NCBI GenBank assembly: GCA_019058135.1
Contig: JAHLWE010000332.1
Location: 1-17,198, forward strand
From: Promethearchaeota archaeon
GTDB lineage: Archaea > Asgardarchaeota > Lokiarchaeia > Sigyniarchaeales > SOKP01
Reading direction: 5' to 3'
DNA: 17,198 bases
The notes beneath the pieces are model-generated. The model made no database searches, was not told the origin of the DNA, and saw only the letters and a list, made by a program, of their open reading frames with translations. Made by a program: the position numbers and the translations under genes. Below, in pieces: positions 1 to 6,789 of the stretch. Each line of letters begins with the position of its first letter. The first letter of the stretch is position 1.

Positions 1-40
1 CCCATGCTATTGCCTTTATTTTTTTCTCTGGGACACTCAT
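1..40 (-). CDS. Start of a gene running off the left edge (unidentified)
   Basis: Reading the minus strand from 40, an ATG opens a frame of 13 codons (MSVPEKKIKAIAW) that is still open at the window edge. It begins 9 bases after the TAG stop of the phosphodiesterase gene on the same strand, a spacing typical of an operon. No clear Shine-Dalgarno sequence precedes it. In other archaea the ThpR/LigT gene is often next to tRNA-processing genes such as the CCA-adding enzyme, but 13 residues are too few to identify this one. It could also be a chance open stretch. Confidence 0.3.
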   Translation of the reverse strand, partial: MSVPEKKIKAIAW

Positions 41-49
41 AATACAATT

Positions 50-634
50 CTACTTTAATAAATACGATAAAGTTGTATAAATCGGGCCTTTTGGAGTTAG
101 ATCTGACTTTTTTAACACTAATTTATCTATTGTGAATTCACCTAAATCTGAATTTTTATTCTGCTTAATCAAATTTTTAAAATCATCAAAATTTTTATAG
201 TTAATTTTATTAGATTTTAATCTCCCAATAGTTAAATGAGGTTTAAAGATTTCTCTTTTATCTTTTTCAATATTCAGCTGATTTTTTAACAAATTTTCAA
301 GAGCATCTTTAATTTCTTGCAAAAATTGAATATCCCCTATCAACCTAACCCAAATTGTACTATATCCTTTAAATTGCCCAATCCCTTTTAGAGAATATTT
401 TTTTACCCCATCTTTAAAAAATTCATTGTTGATATGATTAGTAATTAAATTATAAATCACTTTAGCTTGAGATTCTTCAATATTGCCAAGAAATTTCATT
501 GTAATATGATAATTTTCTGGCTCAACTATCTTAATTTTTGTTTGAATATTTTTTAATTTATTTGAGAAATCAGTTAAATTCCTAATTGTTTGTTCATCTT
601 TTAATTCAAATGCTATAAATATTCTTATTTTCAT
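50..634 (-). CDS. thpR: RNA 2',3'-cyclic phosphodiesterase (ThpR/LigT family, 2H phosphoesterase)
   Basis: Opens the 2',3'-cyclic phosphate of RNA ends; the archaeal and bacterial enzymes are also called 2'-5' RNA ligase and are soluble. Numbered from the chosen start, the protein has 194 residues, normal for the family, and carries both signature HxT motifs: HITMKFLG (His43, Thr45) and HLTIGRL (His133, Thr135). The N-terminus MKIRIFIAFEL is the typical first strand. An ATG 18 codons further upstream exists, but it would make the gene overlap the preceding dehydrogenase by 47 bases and add a charged extension unlike the family; starting at 634 leaves a 7-base gap instead. It is the second gene of a minus-strand pair with the dehydrogenase. 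Confidence 0.9.
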   Translation of the reverse strand: MKIRIFIAFELKDEQTIRNLTDFSNKLKNIQTKIKIVEPENYHITMKFLGNIEESQAKVIYNLITNHINNEFFKDGVKKYSLKGIGQFKGYSTIWVRLIGDIQFLQEIKDALENLLKNQLNIEKDKREIFKPHLTIGRLKSNKINYKNFDDFKNLIKQNKNSDLGEFTIDKLVLKKSDLTPKGPIYTTLSYLLK

Positions 635-641
635 AATTTTT

Positions 642-1781
642 TCAAACCTTTTTTTCCCAATATTTTTTGATTCGAAAATCAATTTCATTTATTCTATTCT
701 TTTGTTCGGGGATAATATGGGCCTCTTTTAAATCATCTAAATTTTTAAATTCAATAATTTTTATTATATCTTGTAAAAACATTACATTCATTTTGGCCCT
801 GGTATCTGCATCTGCACTCGCATTATGAGGTATAAAAGTAAATCGCAAATTAGGATTCTCTTTTTTTATTTTTTTAAAACGTTCTAAGATTTGAGGTTCG
901 ATTGGTTCAATTGGTCCGAAAACATCAAACGCTAAATTTATCGAGATCTCTCTATTTTCTAATAATTCTAAAAGATCATAAATATTGATTAATTCCCCTC
1001 GTGCGGTGTTAACTAAAACTGCATCCTTTTTCATTAATTTTAATAAATCTCTATTGACAATTCCTTTAGTTTTTTCCATTAATGGAATATGAAGTGAAAT
1101 AATATCACAATTAGTAAAAATTTCTTCATAATTATCAATAAATTTTATTCCTGGATATTCTTTTTCCATCGCTTTATTTCTGAATATATCATTATACCAT
1201 ATTTTTACTCCCCAAGGATATAATCTTTTTATTACCTCCTGGCCTATTTGACCTACACCAATAATTCCCAGTGTTTTGTTATCAATTTTTGAACACAGTT
1301 TTTGGTCGAGGTCCCACTTCTCTTCCGCTGTCCATTTTCCATTCCATACAAAATTATGTAAATCAACTAAGTTTCTAAGATTTTCTAAAATAATTGCTAT
1401 TGTAAAATCTGCTACAGTCTCAAAAAGAACACCCGGAGTATGAGTTATTAGAATTTTATCTCCAGAAACCCTACCAATATGGTTATATCCCATTGTAGCA
1501 GTAGCAACAGCAAAAACTTCTGAATTTTCAAGAAAATCTGTTGGTAATTCATGACTCAAATGACATCCAATAATATCAGGATTAAAATTTTGTATTTCAT
1601 CATGTATTTGAGATTCTAAAGGAAAACGTCCATCGAAGATTTTTATTTCAGCTTTCTTTTTTAGAATATCCCATAATTCCACTATTTTTTCTCGATATTT
1701 TTTACTTATTTTTGAATTTAAGCCAATTTCGGTATCAGAAAATACGTTTGAAGTGAAAAAGATTTTTGTTTTATATTGCAT
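642..1781 (-). CDS. D-2-hydroxyacid dehydrogenase (NAD-dependent, SerA/GyaR-like)
   Basis: Cytosolic NAD-linked oxidoreductase that interconverts a D-2-hydroxyacid and the 2-oxoacid; the substrate cannot be told from sequence. Numbering here is from a TTG three codons upstream (1790). The Rossmann motif GVGQIG is at 178-183, with Asp201 at the end of the next strand favouring NAD. The catalytic Arg264 lies in NTARGELI, the region FDVFGPIEPIEP holds the expected catalytic Glu, and His322 is in PHNASAD, where the family usually has PHxAG. At about 380 residues it is longer than the usual 310-340 and has a lysine-rich C-terminal tail. I chose the ATG at 1781 over the TTG because a TATA-like box lies about 22 bases before it, which fits a leaderless message. 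It is the first gene of a pair with thpR. Confidence 0.88.
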   Translation of the reverse strand: MQYKTKIFFTSNVFSDTEIGLNSKISKKYREKIVELWDILKKKAEIKIFDGRFPLESQIHDEIQNFNPDIIGCHLSHELPTDFLENSEVFAVATATMGYNHIGRVSGDKILITHTPGVLFETVADFTIAIILENLRNLVDLHNFVWNGKWTAEEKWDLDQKLCSKIDNKTLGIIGVGQIGQEVIKRLYPWGVKIWYNDIFRNKAMEKEYPGIKFIDNYEEIFTNCDIISLHIPLMEKTKGIVNRDLLKLMKKDAVLVNTARGELINIYDLLELLENREISINLAFDVFGPIEPIEPQILERFKKIKKENPNLRFTFIPHNASADADTRAKMNVMFLQDIIKIIEFKNLDDLKEAHIIPEQKNRINEIDFRIKKYWEKKV

Positions 1782-1797
1782 CTTATTCAAATTACTT

Positions 1798-1807
1798 TAT
1801 TTTTATA
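1798..1807 (-). promoter_or_regulatory. TATA-like box of the dehydrogenase gene
   Basis: The minus strand reads TATAAAAATA. Its centre is about 22 bases upstream of the ATG at 1781, near the spacing expected for a leaderless archaeal transcript. The region is AT-rich throughout, so chance occurrence is possible. Confidence 0.35.
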
Positions 1808-1935
1808 CTATTACTTAAATTAAAAAAAAATTAAAATTTTTTATTTTTGGTAAAAAATCTGCAAAAAACTTAATTTCAAATATTTCATTAAATCTTCATA
1901 GGATGATTTAAATTAATGCAAATAAGCCAAACATC

Positions 1936-1960
1936 AAAAAAAATAAATAGAAAAAAGAAA
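1936..1960 (-). terminator. T-tract terminator after the coiled-coil zinc-ribbon gene
   Basis: On the minus strand, directly after the stop at 1963, come two T-runs (TTTCTTTTTT and TTTATTTTTTTT). Archaeal RNA polymerase commonly terminates at such U-tracts without a hairpin. No stem-loop is obvious. Confidence 0.4.
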
Positions 1961-1962
1961 TC

Positions 1963-2703
1963 TTAAAATTCGTAGCCACACTGTTTGCATATACGCTTCT
2001 TGGCGTACAACGGAATATGACCAACATAAGACAGCACTTTACTCTTATCTTCAACTTCTTTAATTTTAACTCCACCACACATTGGACATATTATTCTCTC
2101 TTCACTCGAAAAACCTCCAGCTGCGCTAATCTCTGGTGGCTTTAACTCACTTAATTCAGACTCAACCTCCTCTAATTGCTCAGCAGTCTTAGCCAATGCA
2201 TCATCTTTCTGTGAGAGAGAAGTTGTTAGAGCATTCAATTGACTTTCCTTTTCTTTCAAATCTTTGGTTAATTCATTAATTTTATCATGATTAGAAGCAA
2301 TTTCAGTTTCAAGTTCTTTGATTTTATTTGTTTTTGCTTCGAGATTAATTTTAAGTTCTTCTCCTTCTTTTTCTAATTTAGTTTTAAGTTCTTCTATATC
2401 TTTATCTTTTTGTGATATTTCCTTTCCTAAATCAGCAACAGTTCCAGACACATTATTTAATTTTCCTTCTAATTCTGTATTTCTTGTTTTAGCATCGCTT
2501 AGTTCATTTTCTAATTCAGATTTAGTTGATTGTAAATTTGATTCAAGTTCGATAATTTTACTATCAACTGTTTCCTTTTCTTCTTTTAGAGCACTCAAAT
2601 TTGATTCTGTAGAACTCAATTTTTCTTTAGTTTCATTCAAACTCTGTTCCGTTGATGATAATTTATCATTAGTTTCATTTAATTCTTTAATTTTTTTATC
2701 CAA
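1963..2703 (-). CDS. Coiled-coil protein with C-terminal zinc ribbon (main part; 5' end interrupted)
   Basis: Residues 1-188 are a long uninterrupted heptad-type coiled coil (repeated L..L/I with E, K, S, T, N and Q), followed by a short Pro/Gly linker and a zinc ribbon with CPMC (Cys206, Cys209) and CKQC (Cys239, Cys242) ending in GYEF. There is no signal peptide or membrane segment, so it is probably a cytosolic oligomeric scaffold with a zinc-binding head. I do not recognise a precise family; such proteins are common in Asgard genomes. The first possible start is a TTG at 2703 without a Shine-Dalgarno sequence. The same frame continues upstream as coiled coil to an in-frame TAA at 2734-2736 and then 32 more open codons, so this start is probably not the original one. 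The TAA is one base from TTA (Leu), which would fit the heptad. Confidence 0.7.
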   Translation of the reverse strand: MDKKIKELNETNDKLSSTEQSLNETKEKLSSTESNLSALKEEKETVDSKIIELESNLQSTKSELENELSDAKTRNTELEGKLNNVSGTVADLGKEISQKDKDIEELKTKLEKEGEELKINLEAKTNKIKELETEIASNHDKINELTKDLKEKESQLNALTTSLSQKDDALAKTAEQLEEVESELSELKPPEISAAGGFSSEERIICPMCGGVKIKEVEDKSKVLSYVGHIPLYAKKRICKQCGYEF

Positions 2704-2733
2704 TTGTGTTTTAGTAGTAGCTAATTGCTTTTC

Positions 2734-2832
2734 TTAATCATTCACTTTCGCGCGTAAATCTAGTAAAACCTTCCCTTGAACCTTTTGTGTCTTATCTGGT
2801 TTTGCTTCTATTGCAGCCCAATTAATACTAAT
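2734..2832 (-). pseudogene. Detached N-terminal segment of the coiled-coil zinc-ribbon gene, ending in an in-frame TAA
   Basis: In the same frame as the coiled-coil gene, 32 codons are open from 2832 to the TAA at 2734-2736. They end in KVLLDLRAKVND, and after the TAA the frame continues EKQLATTKTQL directly into the coiled coil. A Shine-Dalgarno-like AAGGTGA (2845-2839) ends 6 bases before an ATT codon at 2832-2830. There is no ATG, GTG or TTG in this segment, so translation would need ATT or the start codon has been lost. I infer that this is the true 5' end of the gene, cut off by a nonsense mutation or a sequence error. Confidence 0.5.
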
Positions 2833-2838
2833 TGTTTT

Positions 2839-2861
2839 TCACCTTAATAACTTTATATAAA
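2839..2861 (-). promoter_or_regulatory. TATA-like box and ribosome-binding site of the coiled-coil zinc-ribbon gene
   Basis: The minus strand reads TTTATATAAAG (2861-2851) followed by the SD-like AAGGTGA (2845-2839). Both stand in front of the detached N-terminal segment rather than the internal TTG, which supports the longer gene. If this TATA box is used, the transcript would start close to the SD; an alternative ATATAT lies about 10 bases further upstream. Confidence 0.4.
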
Positions 2862-2962
2862 TCGATATATTTAGTAATATAACTTTAAATATTTTAAATC
2901 TGTTCTTCTTAATTAAAATTTTGAAAAAAAAACTATTTTGGATATCTTTAGTACATAAAAAT

Positions 2963-2972
2963 ATTTTATATT
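2963..2972 (+). promoter_or_regulatory. TATA-like box of the acyltransferase pair
   Basis: ATTTTATATT is centred about 35 bases upstream of the ATG at 3002. It lies in the 170-base divergent region between the coiled-coil gene and the acyltransferases. Confidence 0.3.
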
Positions 2973-3001
2973 AAAAAAATTAACTGTATTTGTGCTTCAA
3001 T

Positions 3002-3820
3002 ATGGTGCAATTAAAGAATAATAAAATTCAGATCATTTCTACATCTGGTATTTTTAAGGATAAAGCATCATTTTTTTTATTAATTGAATTTATTTGTGGT
3101 ATTTTTATTGTAATCTATACAAGTTTATGGTTAATAGATTATTTACTTCAAGGATTTTGGATTTTATGGTTATTAGTTCCATTATCTGTATATGGTTGTT
3201 TGTATCTATTCACATTTACTACTACATTTATTGCATTTCTATTATTGCGATTAGTAAATAAAATTTATCCTCCTAAAGAGGGAATATTTGAGCGAGATAG
3301 TAAAGGTTGGAAATTTTGGAGGTATAGATATTGGATAACCTATCTTCCTCTATGGTCCGTAAGGGCACTACCCCTTCCTTGGCTAGATATCGCAATATAT
3401 AGAATTTTTGGAGTAAAATTAGGGAGAAATGTGTGTATTTATGATGGATGGGTTGATCCAGAATTTATAACCATCGGAGATCATACCATGACAAGTTTGA
3501 ATACAATAATCCACTCGCATTTAATATATAATGATAAATTAATAATACAGCATGTAGAAATTGGAAAAAATTGCATCATTGGTCCCCAAACGATTGTATC
3601 ACCTGGAACCATTATGGAAGAGGAAACAATTTTAGGAGCCAATAGCATTACGAAAATTGGACAATTATTAGAGGGGGGTAAAATTCACGTGGGAATTCCG
3701 GCAATTAAATCAATTCCAATTTTAAGTATAGAGGAGTCAGAGAAGAAATTGGCAAAACTTGGAGTTGATAAGTATAAAAAAAAGCAAGAAGGTAAGATCC
3801 AGGAGGAGAAAAAAGAATGA
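3002..3820 (+). CDS. Membrane-anchored left-handed beta-helix (hexapeptide) acyltransferase, copy 1
   Basis: Likely transfers an acyl group to an envelope sugar, lipid or amino-acid acceptor at the membrane; substrate unknown. From the ATG start it has 272 residues. Two hydrophobic segments at about 23-47 and 53-84 anchor it. A conserved linker (PPKEGIFERDSKG, then LPLPWLD) follows, and from about 135 to 236 there is a left-handed beta-helix with hexapeptide repeats such as ITIGDH, VEIGKN, IIGPQT and TILGAN, ending GIPAIK. His171 and His173 (IIHSHLI) stand where related LbH acyltransferases keep the catalytic histidine. This arrangement resembles the C-terminal acyltransferase-like part of Pls-type peptide synthetases. 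A TTG four codons earlier is possible, but the ATG is preferred. Its stop overlaps the next start (ATGA), so the two are co-translated. Confidence 0.75.
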   Translation: MVQLKNNKIQIISTSGIFKDKASFFLLIEFICGIFIVIYTSLWLIDYLLQGFWILWLLVPLSVYGCLYLFTFTTTFIAFLLLRLVNKIYPPKEGIFERDSKGWKFWRYRYWITYLPLWSVRALPLPWLDIAIYRIFGVKLGRNVCIYDGWVDPEFITIGDHTMTSLNTIIHSHLIYNDKLIIQHVEIGKNCIIGPQTIVSPGTIMEEETILGANSITKIGQLLEGGKIHVGIPAIKSIPILSIEESEKKLAKLGVDKYKKKQEGKIQEEKKE

Positions 3821-4560
3821 GTGGGCCAACTAGCATGAAGCTTGCTTCTCCTACTCCAGTAGATGCACGAATTAGGAAAAAATATTTAATTATCTATTTT
3901 ATAATAATATTTCTTAGTTTTATTCCATTAACGATTTTTGAAAATTATTATTTTACACTTTTTTGGGTGTCTGGATGGACTTGGTTATTTTGGCTGCTCA
4001 TTCCATTTAATATCATTGCCGGAATTTATATAATATTATTTAGCTCACTTATTGTTTCTAAAATTTTTATTATGATTGTAAATTTAATTCACAAACCAAA
4101 AGAAGGAATCTTCCAACGAGATATAAAAGATAAGGATTATTTATTTTGGAATATTAGAAATTTGATAAAAAAGTGGCCACTTTATGTAGCGGGAACAAAT
4201 CCATTGCCGTGGTTAAAAAATAAATTTGTTTTAAGGATTTTTGGAGTTAGAATAGGAAAAAATACATCATGTGACCAATGTTGGATATCTTCAGAATTTA
4301 TTACTATTGGAAATAATGTAATTTGCGGGATTAGCAGCTCGATTTTAAGCTATGGTATTGAAATGGATAAATTTTATATTAAAAAAATCAATATCGGAGA
4401 TAATGTTGAAATGGGTTCTAAGGTTGTATTAATGCCTGGAACGCAAGTAGGAGAAAACGCAAAGATTTTTGCACATTCTTATACCTTACCAGGACAAATA
4501 TTAGAGGTAAATAAAAATTACGGTGGTCATCCTGCTAAACTACTGGAAGAATCTAAGTAA
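3817..4560 (+). CDS. Membrane-anchored left-handed beta-helix acyltransferase-like protein, copy 2
   Basis: A paralogue of the preceding protein along its whole length: 247 residues, two membrane segments at about 22-46 and 54-90, the shared linker HKPKEGIFQRD, PLPWL at 129-133, and a beta-helix from about 140 to 235 (ITIGNN, INIGDN, VEMGSK, TQVGEN) ending GGHPAK, a common end of hexapeptide acyltransferases. Where copy 1 has HSH, this copy has L-S-Y (SILSYGI), so the histidines expected for catalysis are absent. LbH acyltransferases work as trimers, so copy 2 may be a structural partner of copy 1 or may act on another substrate. It starts inside the stop of copy 1, and its 3' end overlaps the convergent phosphoesterase by 8 bases. 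Confidence 0.72.
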   Translation: MSGPTSMKLASPTPVDARIRKKYLIIYFIIIFLSFIPLTIFENYYFTLFWVSGWTWLFWLLIPFNIIAGIYIILFSSLIVSKIFIMIVNLIHKPKEGIFQRDIKDKDYLFWNIRNLIKKWPLYVAGTNPLPWLKNKFVLRIFGVRIGKNTSCDQCWISSEFITIGNNVICGISSSILSYGIEMDKFYIKKINIGDNVEMGSKVVLMPGTQVGENAKIFAHSYTLPGQILEVNKNYGGHPAKLLEESK

Positions 4561-6139
4561 ATAGATTAATTGAATATCTCCCAATATTTGTAATTTTATT
4601 TTCCGTTAAATCATTCTCATATAATTCTACTAAGCCATCTCTATAAAGGTCTATTTCTACAAAAATCTCGTTGAAATAATCCTTTTTCAAACTGGATACG
4701 CTAGAAAATATTGAATTATCTATTTTTGTATTTAAAGACAAACCGGATGAGCTGGTTAGAATTAAAGCAATCTGTGATAAAGAAAATCTTGATAATACAT
4801 CTCCAGCATCAACTAATTCTGTTTTCCAAACACTCATGGGTGTAGGAATTATCTCATGATGACATAAAACACAAATTACTTTTTCTCTTGATTTTTTCAT
4901 AGTCTGTTCTGAAATTTCTTTTATTCTACGGCGTCCAATTCGACCAAATTTAGAATTAAATGTAGTTGTATCCAATGCCAAAACAACTAATTTATCATCT
5001 TCATAAGTAGAATCTAAATCACCAATATTTTTAAGCCATAATTGATAACCATTTGGTCTAACATCATTTATTCCGGGAACTACGATGTAAGGATATGTTA
5101 TTTCCTTTAATCTTTCTCTTGCAAATTCATACTCTTCTTTATAACTATTCTTAGTGACATTTCCAGAGTGCAAAACAATTGAAATGTCATTTTGATTGTT
5201 GATTTTTTGAATTAATTTATTAAAGGTTTGTTCTGTTTTTTTATCGTCTGGAGAAAGAGAAGAATCAAAAAAGTGTATTATTTTACAAAAAGGTTTTTCA
5301 TCTTTTTTTTTCTTTCTCAATGAATAAGTGGATACTTTTCGAAAAATTTCTTTTTTAAATTTTTCTTGCTGTAGGATTGGAATAATATTAAATCTAAAAA
5401 TATCATTATTCAAATCTATTATATTGTAAGTAAAATTTTCCCTATATCTTGTTTTATTAGAGGAGAATGTGCCGGAATTAAAGGCTAGCAGATCATGTTT
5501 CCCAAAATTAATAGTATAAAGATTGGATATATGTCTATGTCCATTTAAAACTAAATGAACCCCACACTCCTTAAGTACTTGAAGCATATCACCAGAATCA
5601 AGGATTGCAGACCTCTCCTTCCCTGTATGTGGGATTGGTATCAATTGATGATGAAAACAAACCACTTTCATTTTATTAGGTCGATCAAGCAATAAATTTT
5701 TTACCCTCATCATTGTTCTATAATTAATTTTACCTGTTGCTAGGTCAGGTATTGTTGAGTCTAATGCCAATAAGAAAAAATTCTCATCTTCAATTTCAAA
5801 ATGTCTTTCACCAATCATTTCTTCAAAAAGTAGATATCCTACGTTTAAAGCATCATGATTTCCAATAACATATTGAACTGGGACTTTTTGCTTTATCTCA
5901 CTCATTAAAGTCTTTGCATATTCAAATTCAAGTAGAGTGCCATTTTGGGTGAGATCTCCAAGATGTATAATATAATCAATATTTTTGAGTTTATTTATTT
6001 GCTCAATTCCCTTTTTAAAAGCAGTCAAATTAAAATCCGATTCACTATTACTTATATGAGTATCTGAAATTATCAAAATTCTTTTTTTTACGCCTTCTGA
6101 AATTGTTGGATTTGCTACTTTAATAGAAGTTGTTTTCAT
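4553..6139 (-). CDS. Tandem calcineurin-like metallophosphoesterase with a degenerate second domain
   Basis: 528 residues with two phosphoesterase domains and no signal peptide or membrane segment. Domain 1 (about 20-250) has the complete dimetal set: SDTH (Asp26, His28), GD (61-62), GNHD (93-96), FHH (163-164) and GHRH (200-203), so it should be an active phosphodiesterase or phosphatase of the CpdA/Icc type. Domain 2 (about 284-510) repeats the fold and the same local context, including HHEIIPTP against HHQLIPIP and VDAGD against LDSGD. Its metal ligands, however, are replaced: DSS for DTH at 292-294, GN for GD at 326-327, GIND for GNHD at 356-359, and SSSG for the final GHxH. It therefore looks like a fused pseudoenzyme, possibly regulatory or for dimer formation. 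The substrate is unknown. It starts at the ATG at 6139, divergent from the thiI-like gene. Confidence 0.85.
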   Translation of the reverse strand: MKTTSIKVANPTISEGVKKRILIISDTHISNSESDFNLTAFKKGIEQINKLKNIDYIIHLGDLTQNGTLLEFEYAKTLMSEIKQKVPVQYVIGNHDALNVGYLLFEEMIGERHFEIEDENFFLLALDSTIPDLATGKINYRTMMRVKNLLLDRPNKMKVVCFHHQLIPIPHTGKERSAILDSGDMLQVLKECGVHLVLNGHRHISNLYTINFGKHDLLAFNSGTFSSNKTRYRENFTYNIIDLNNDIFRFNIIPILQQEKFKKEIFRKVSTYSLRKKKKDEKPFCKIIHFFDSSLSPDDKKTEQTFNKLIQKINNQNDISIVLHSGNVTKNSYKEEYEFARERLKEITYPYIVVPGINDVRPNGYQLWLKNIGDLDSTYEDDKLVVLALDTTTFNSKFGRIGRRRIKEISEQTMKKSREKVICVLCHHEIIPTPMSVWKTELVDAGDVLSRFSLSQIALILTSSSGLSLNTKIDNSIFSSVSSLKKDYFNEIFVEIDLYRDGLVELYENDLTENKITNIGRYSINLFT

Positions 6140-6161
6140 ATTTATTTAAAAACAAATTAAC

Positions 6162-6171
6162 TATAAAATTA
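6162..6171. promoter_or_regulatory. Shared TATA-like element between the phosphoesterase and thiI-like genes
   Basis: The plus strand reads TATAAAATTA and the minus strand TAATTTTATA. On the minus strand it is centred about 27 bases before the phosphoesterase ATG (6139), which fits a leaderless start. On the plus strand it is centred about 36 bases before the ATG at 6202. The intergenic region is only 62 bases, so one element may serve both directions. Confidence 0.3.
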
Positions 6172-6201
6172 TTAATATATTAAAATTATTAAGGTATTAA
6201 A

Positions 6202-6768
6202 ATGCAAAACATCAACTCAAAGCTTTTTAATTTAATCCTCATACGATACAGTGAAATTTGGCTTAAATCTAAGAAAATAAAAAGTCGAATGATAAAAACT
6301 CTAACAAAAAATATCATATTTTCTTTGAAAAAAAATAATATACCTTTTCATAAATATCAATACACTCAAGATTTTGCAAGAATATTGTTTTTCTTAAAAA
6401 ATGAAGATATAAATAAGGCTACAAGCGTCTTAAAAAAGAAAGTCTTTGGAATTCACTCCATTAGTCCCGCAATAAGAACCTCAAGTATAATAAAAAATAT
6501 TATTAATAGAACTCTTGAAGTAGGGAAAAATATTTTAGATCAGAATGATTCTTTTGCTATAAGAGCAAGGAGGTCCGGAAAACATCCATTTACATCACAA
6601 GATGTTGCAGAACAGTGTGGATATGCAGTTTTAAGTTGTTTTAAAGACTTGAATCTAAATGTTAATTTATCAAATCCAAAAAAAAAAATATTTATCGAAG
6701 TTCGAGATAATTTTACTTATATTTTCACGAGAATTATAAAAACTGATTGGGGAGGTCTTCCAATTTAA
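6202..6768 (+). CDS. thiI: tRNA sulfurtransferase ThiI, N-terminal half (ferredoxin-like and THUMP domains), ended by an in-frame TAA
   Basis: ThiI makes 4-thiouridine at position 8 of tRNA and can serve in thiamine thiazole synthesis. This part (188 residues) holds the N-terminal ferredoxin-like domain (LIRYSEIWLKSKK at 13-25, matching the family's RYGEIxLKG) and the THUMP RNA-binding domain with FAIRARRSGKHPFTSQ at 118-133. It ends in GGLPI, the conserved linker just before the PP-loop domain. The TAA at 6766-6768 is followed in the same frame by PGKHIIN and the rest of the PP-loop domain, so the two reading frames form one gene of about 407 residues, normal for a ThiI without a rhodanese domain. 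An SD-like AAGGT (6191-6195) precedes the ATG. It is either a recently broken gene, a sequence error, or two polypeptides. Confidence 0.82.
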   Translation: MQNINSKLFNLILIRYSEIWLKSKKIKSRMIKTLTKNIIFSLKKNNIPFHKYQYTQDFARILFFLKNEDINKATSVLKKKVFGIHSISPAIRTSSIIKNIINRTLEVGKNILDQNDSFAIRARRSGKHPFTSQDVAEQCGYAVLSCFKDLNLNVNLSNPKKKIFIEVRDNFTYIFTRIIKTDWGGLPI

Positions 6769-6789
6769 CCTGGTAAACATATTATTAAT

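Noticed and set aside
635..688. Longer start for the RNA cyclic phosphodiesterase
   Set aside because: It would overlap the upstream dehydrogenase gene by 47 bases; the family-typical N-terminus starts at 634.
2318..2737. Open frame of 139 codons on the plus strand rich in Ser, Leu and Phe
   Set aside because: It is the antisense shadow of the coiled-coil gene; the low-complexity coil on the other strand keeps it open by composition.
2734..6768. Genome-wide reassignment of TAA as a sense codon to explain the two internal TAA codons
   Set aside because: Several complete genes here end in TAA at the expected place, most clearly the Gly-Gly protein (SGG then TAA) and the GTPase, so TAA is a normal stop in this genome.
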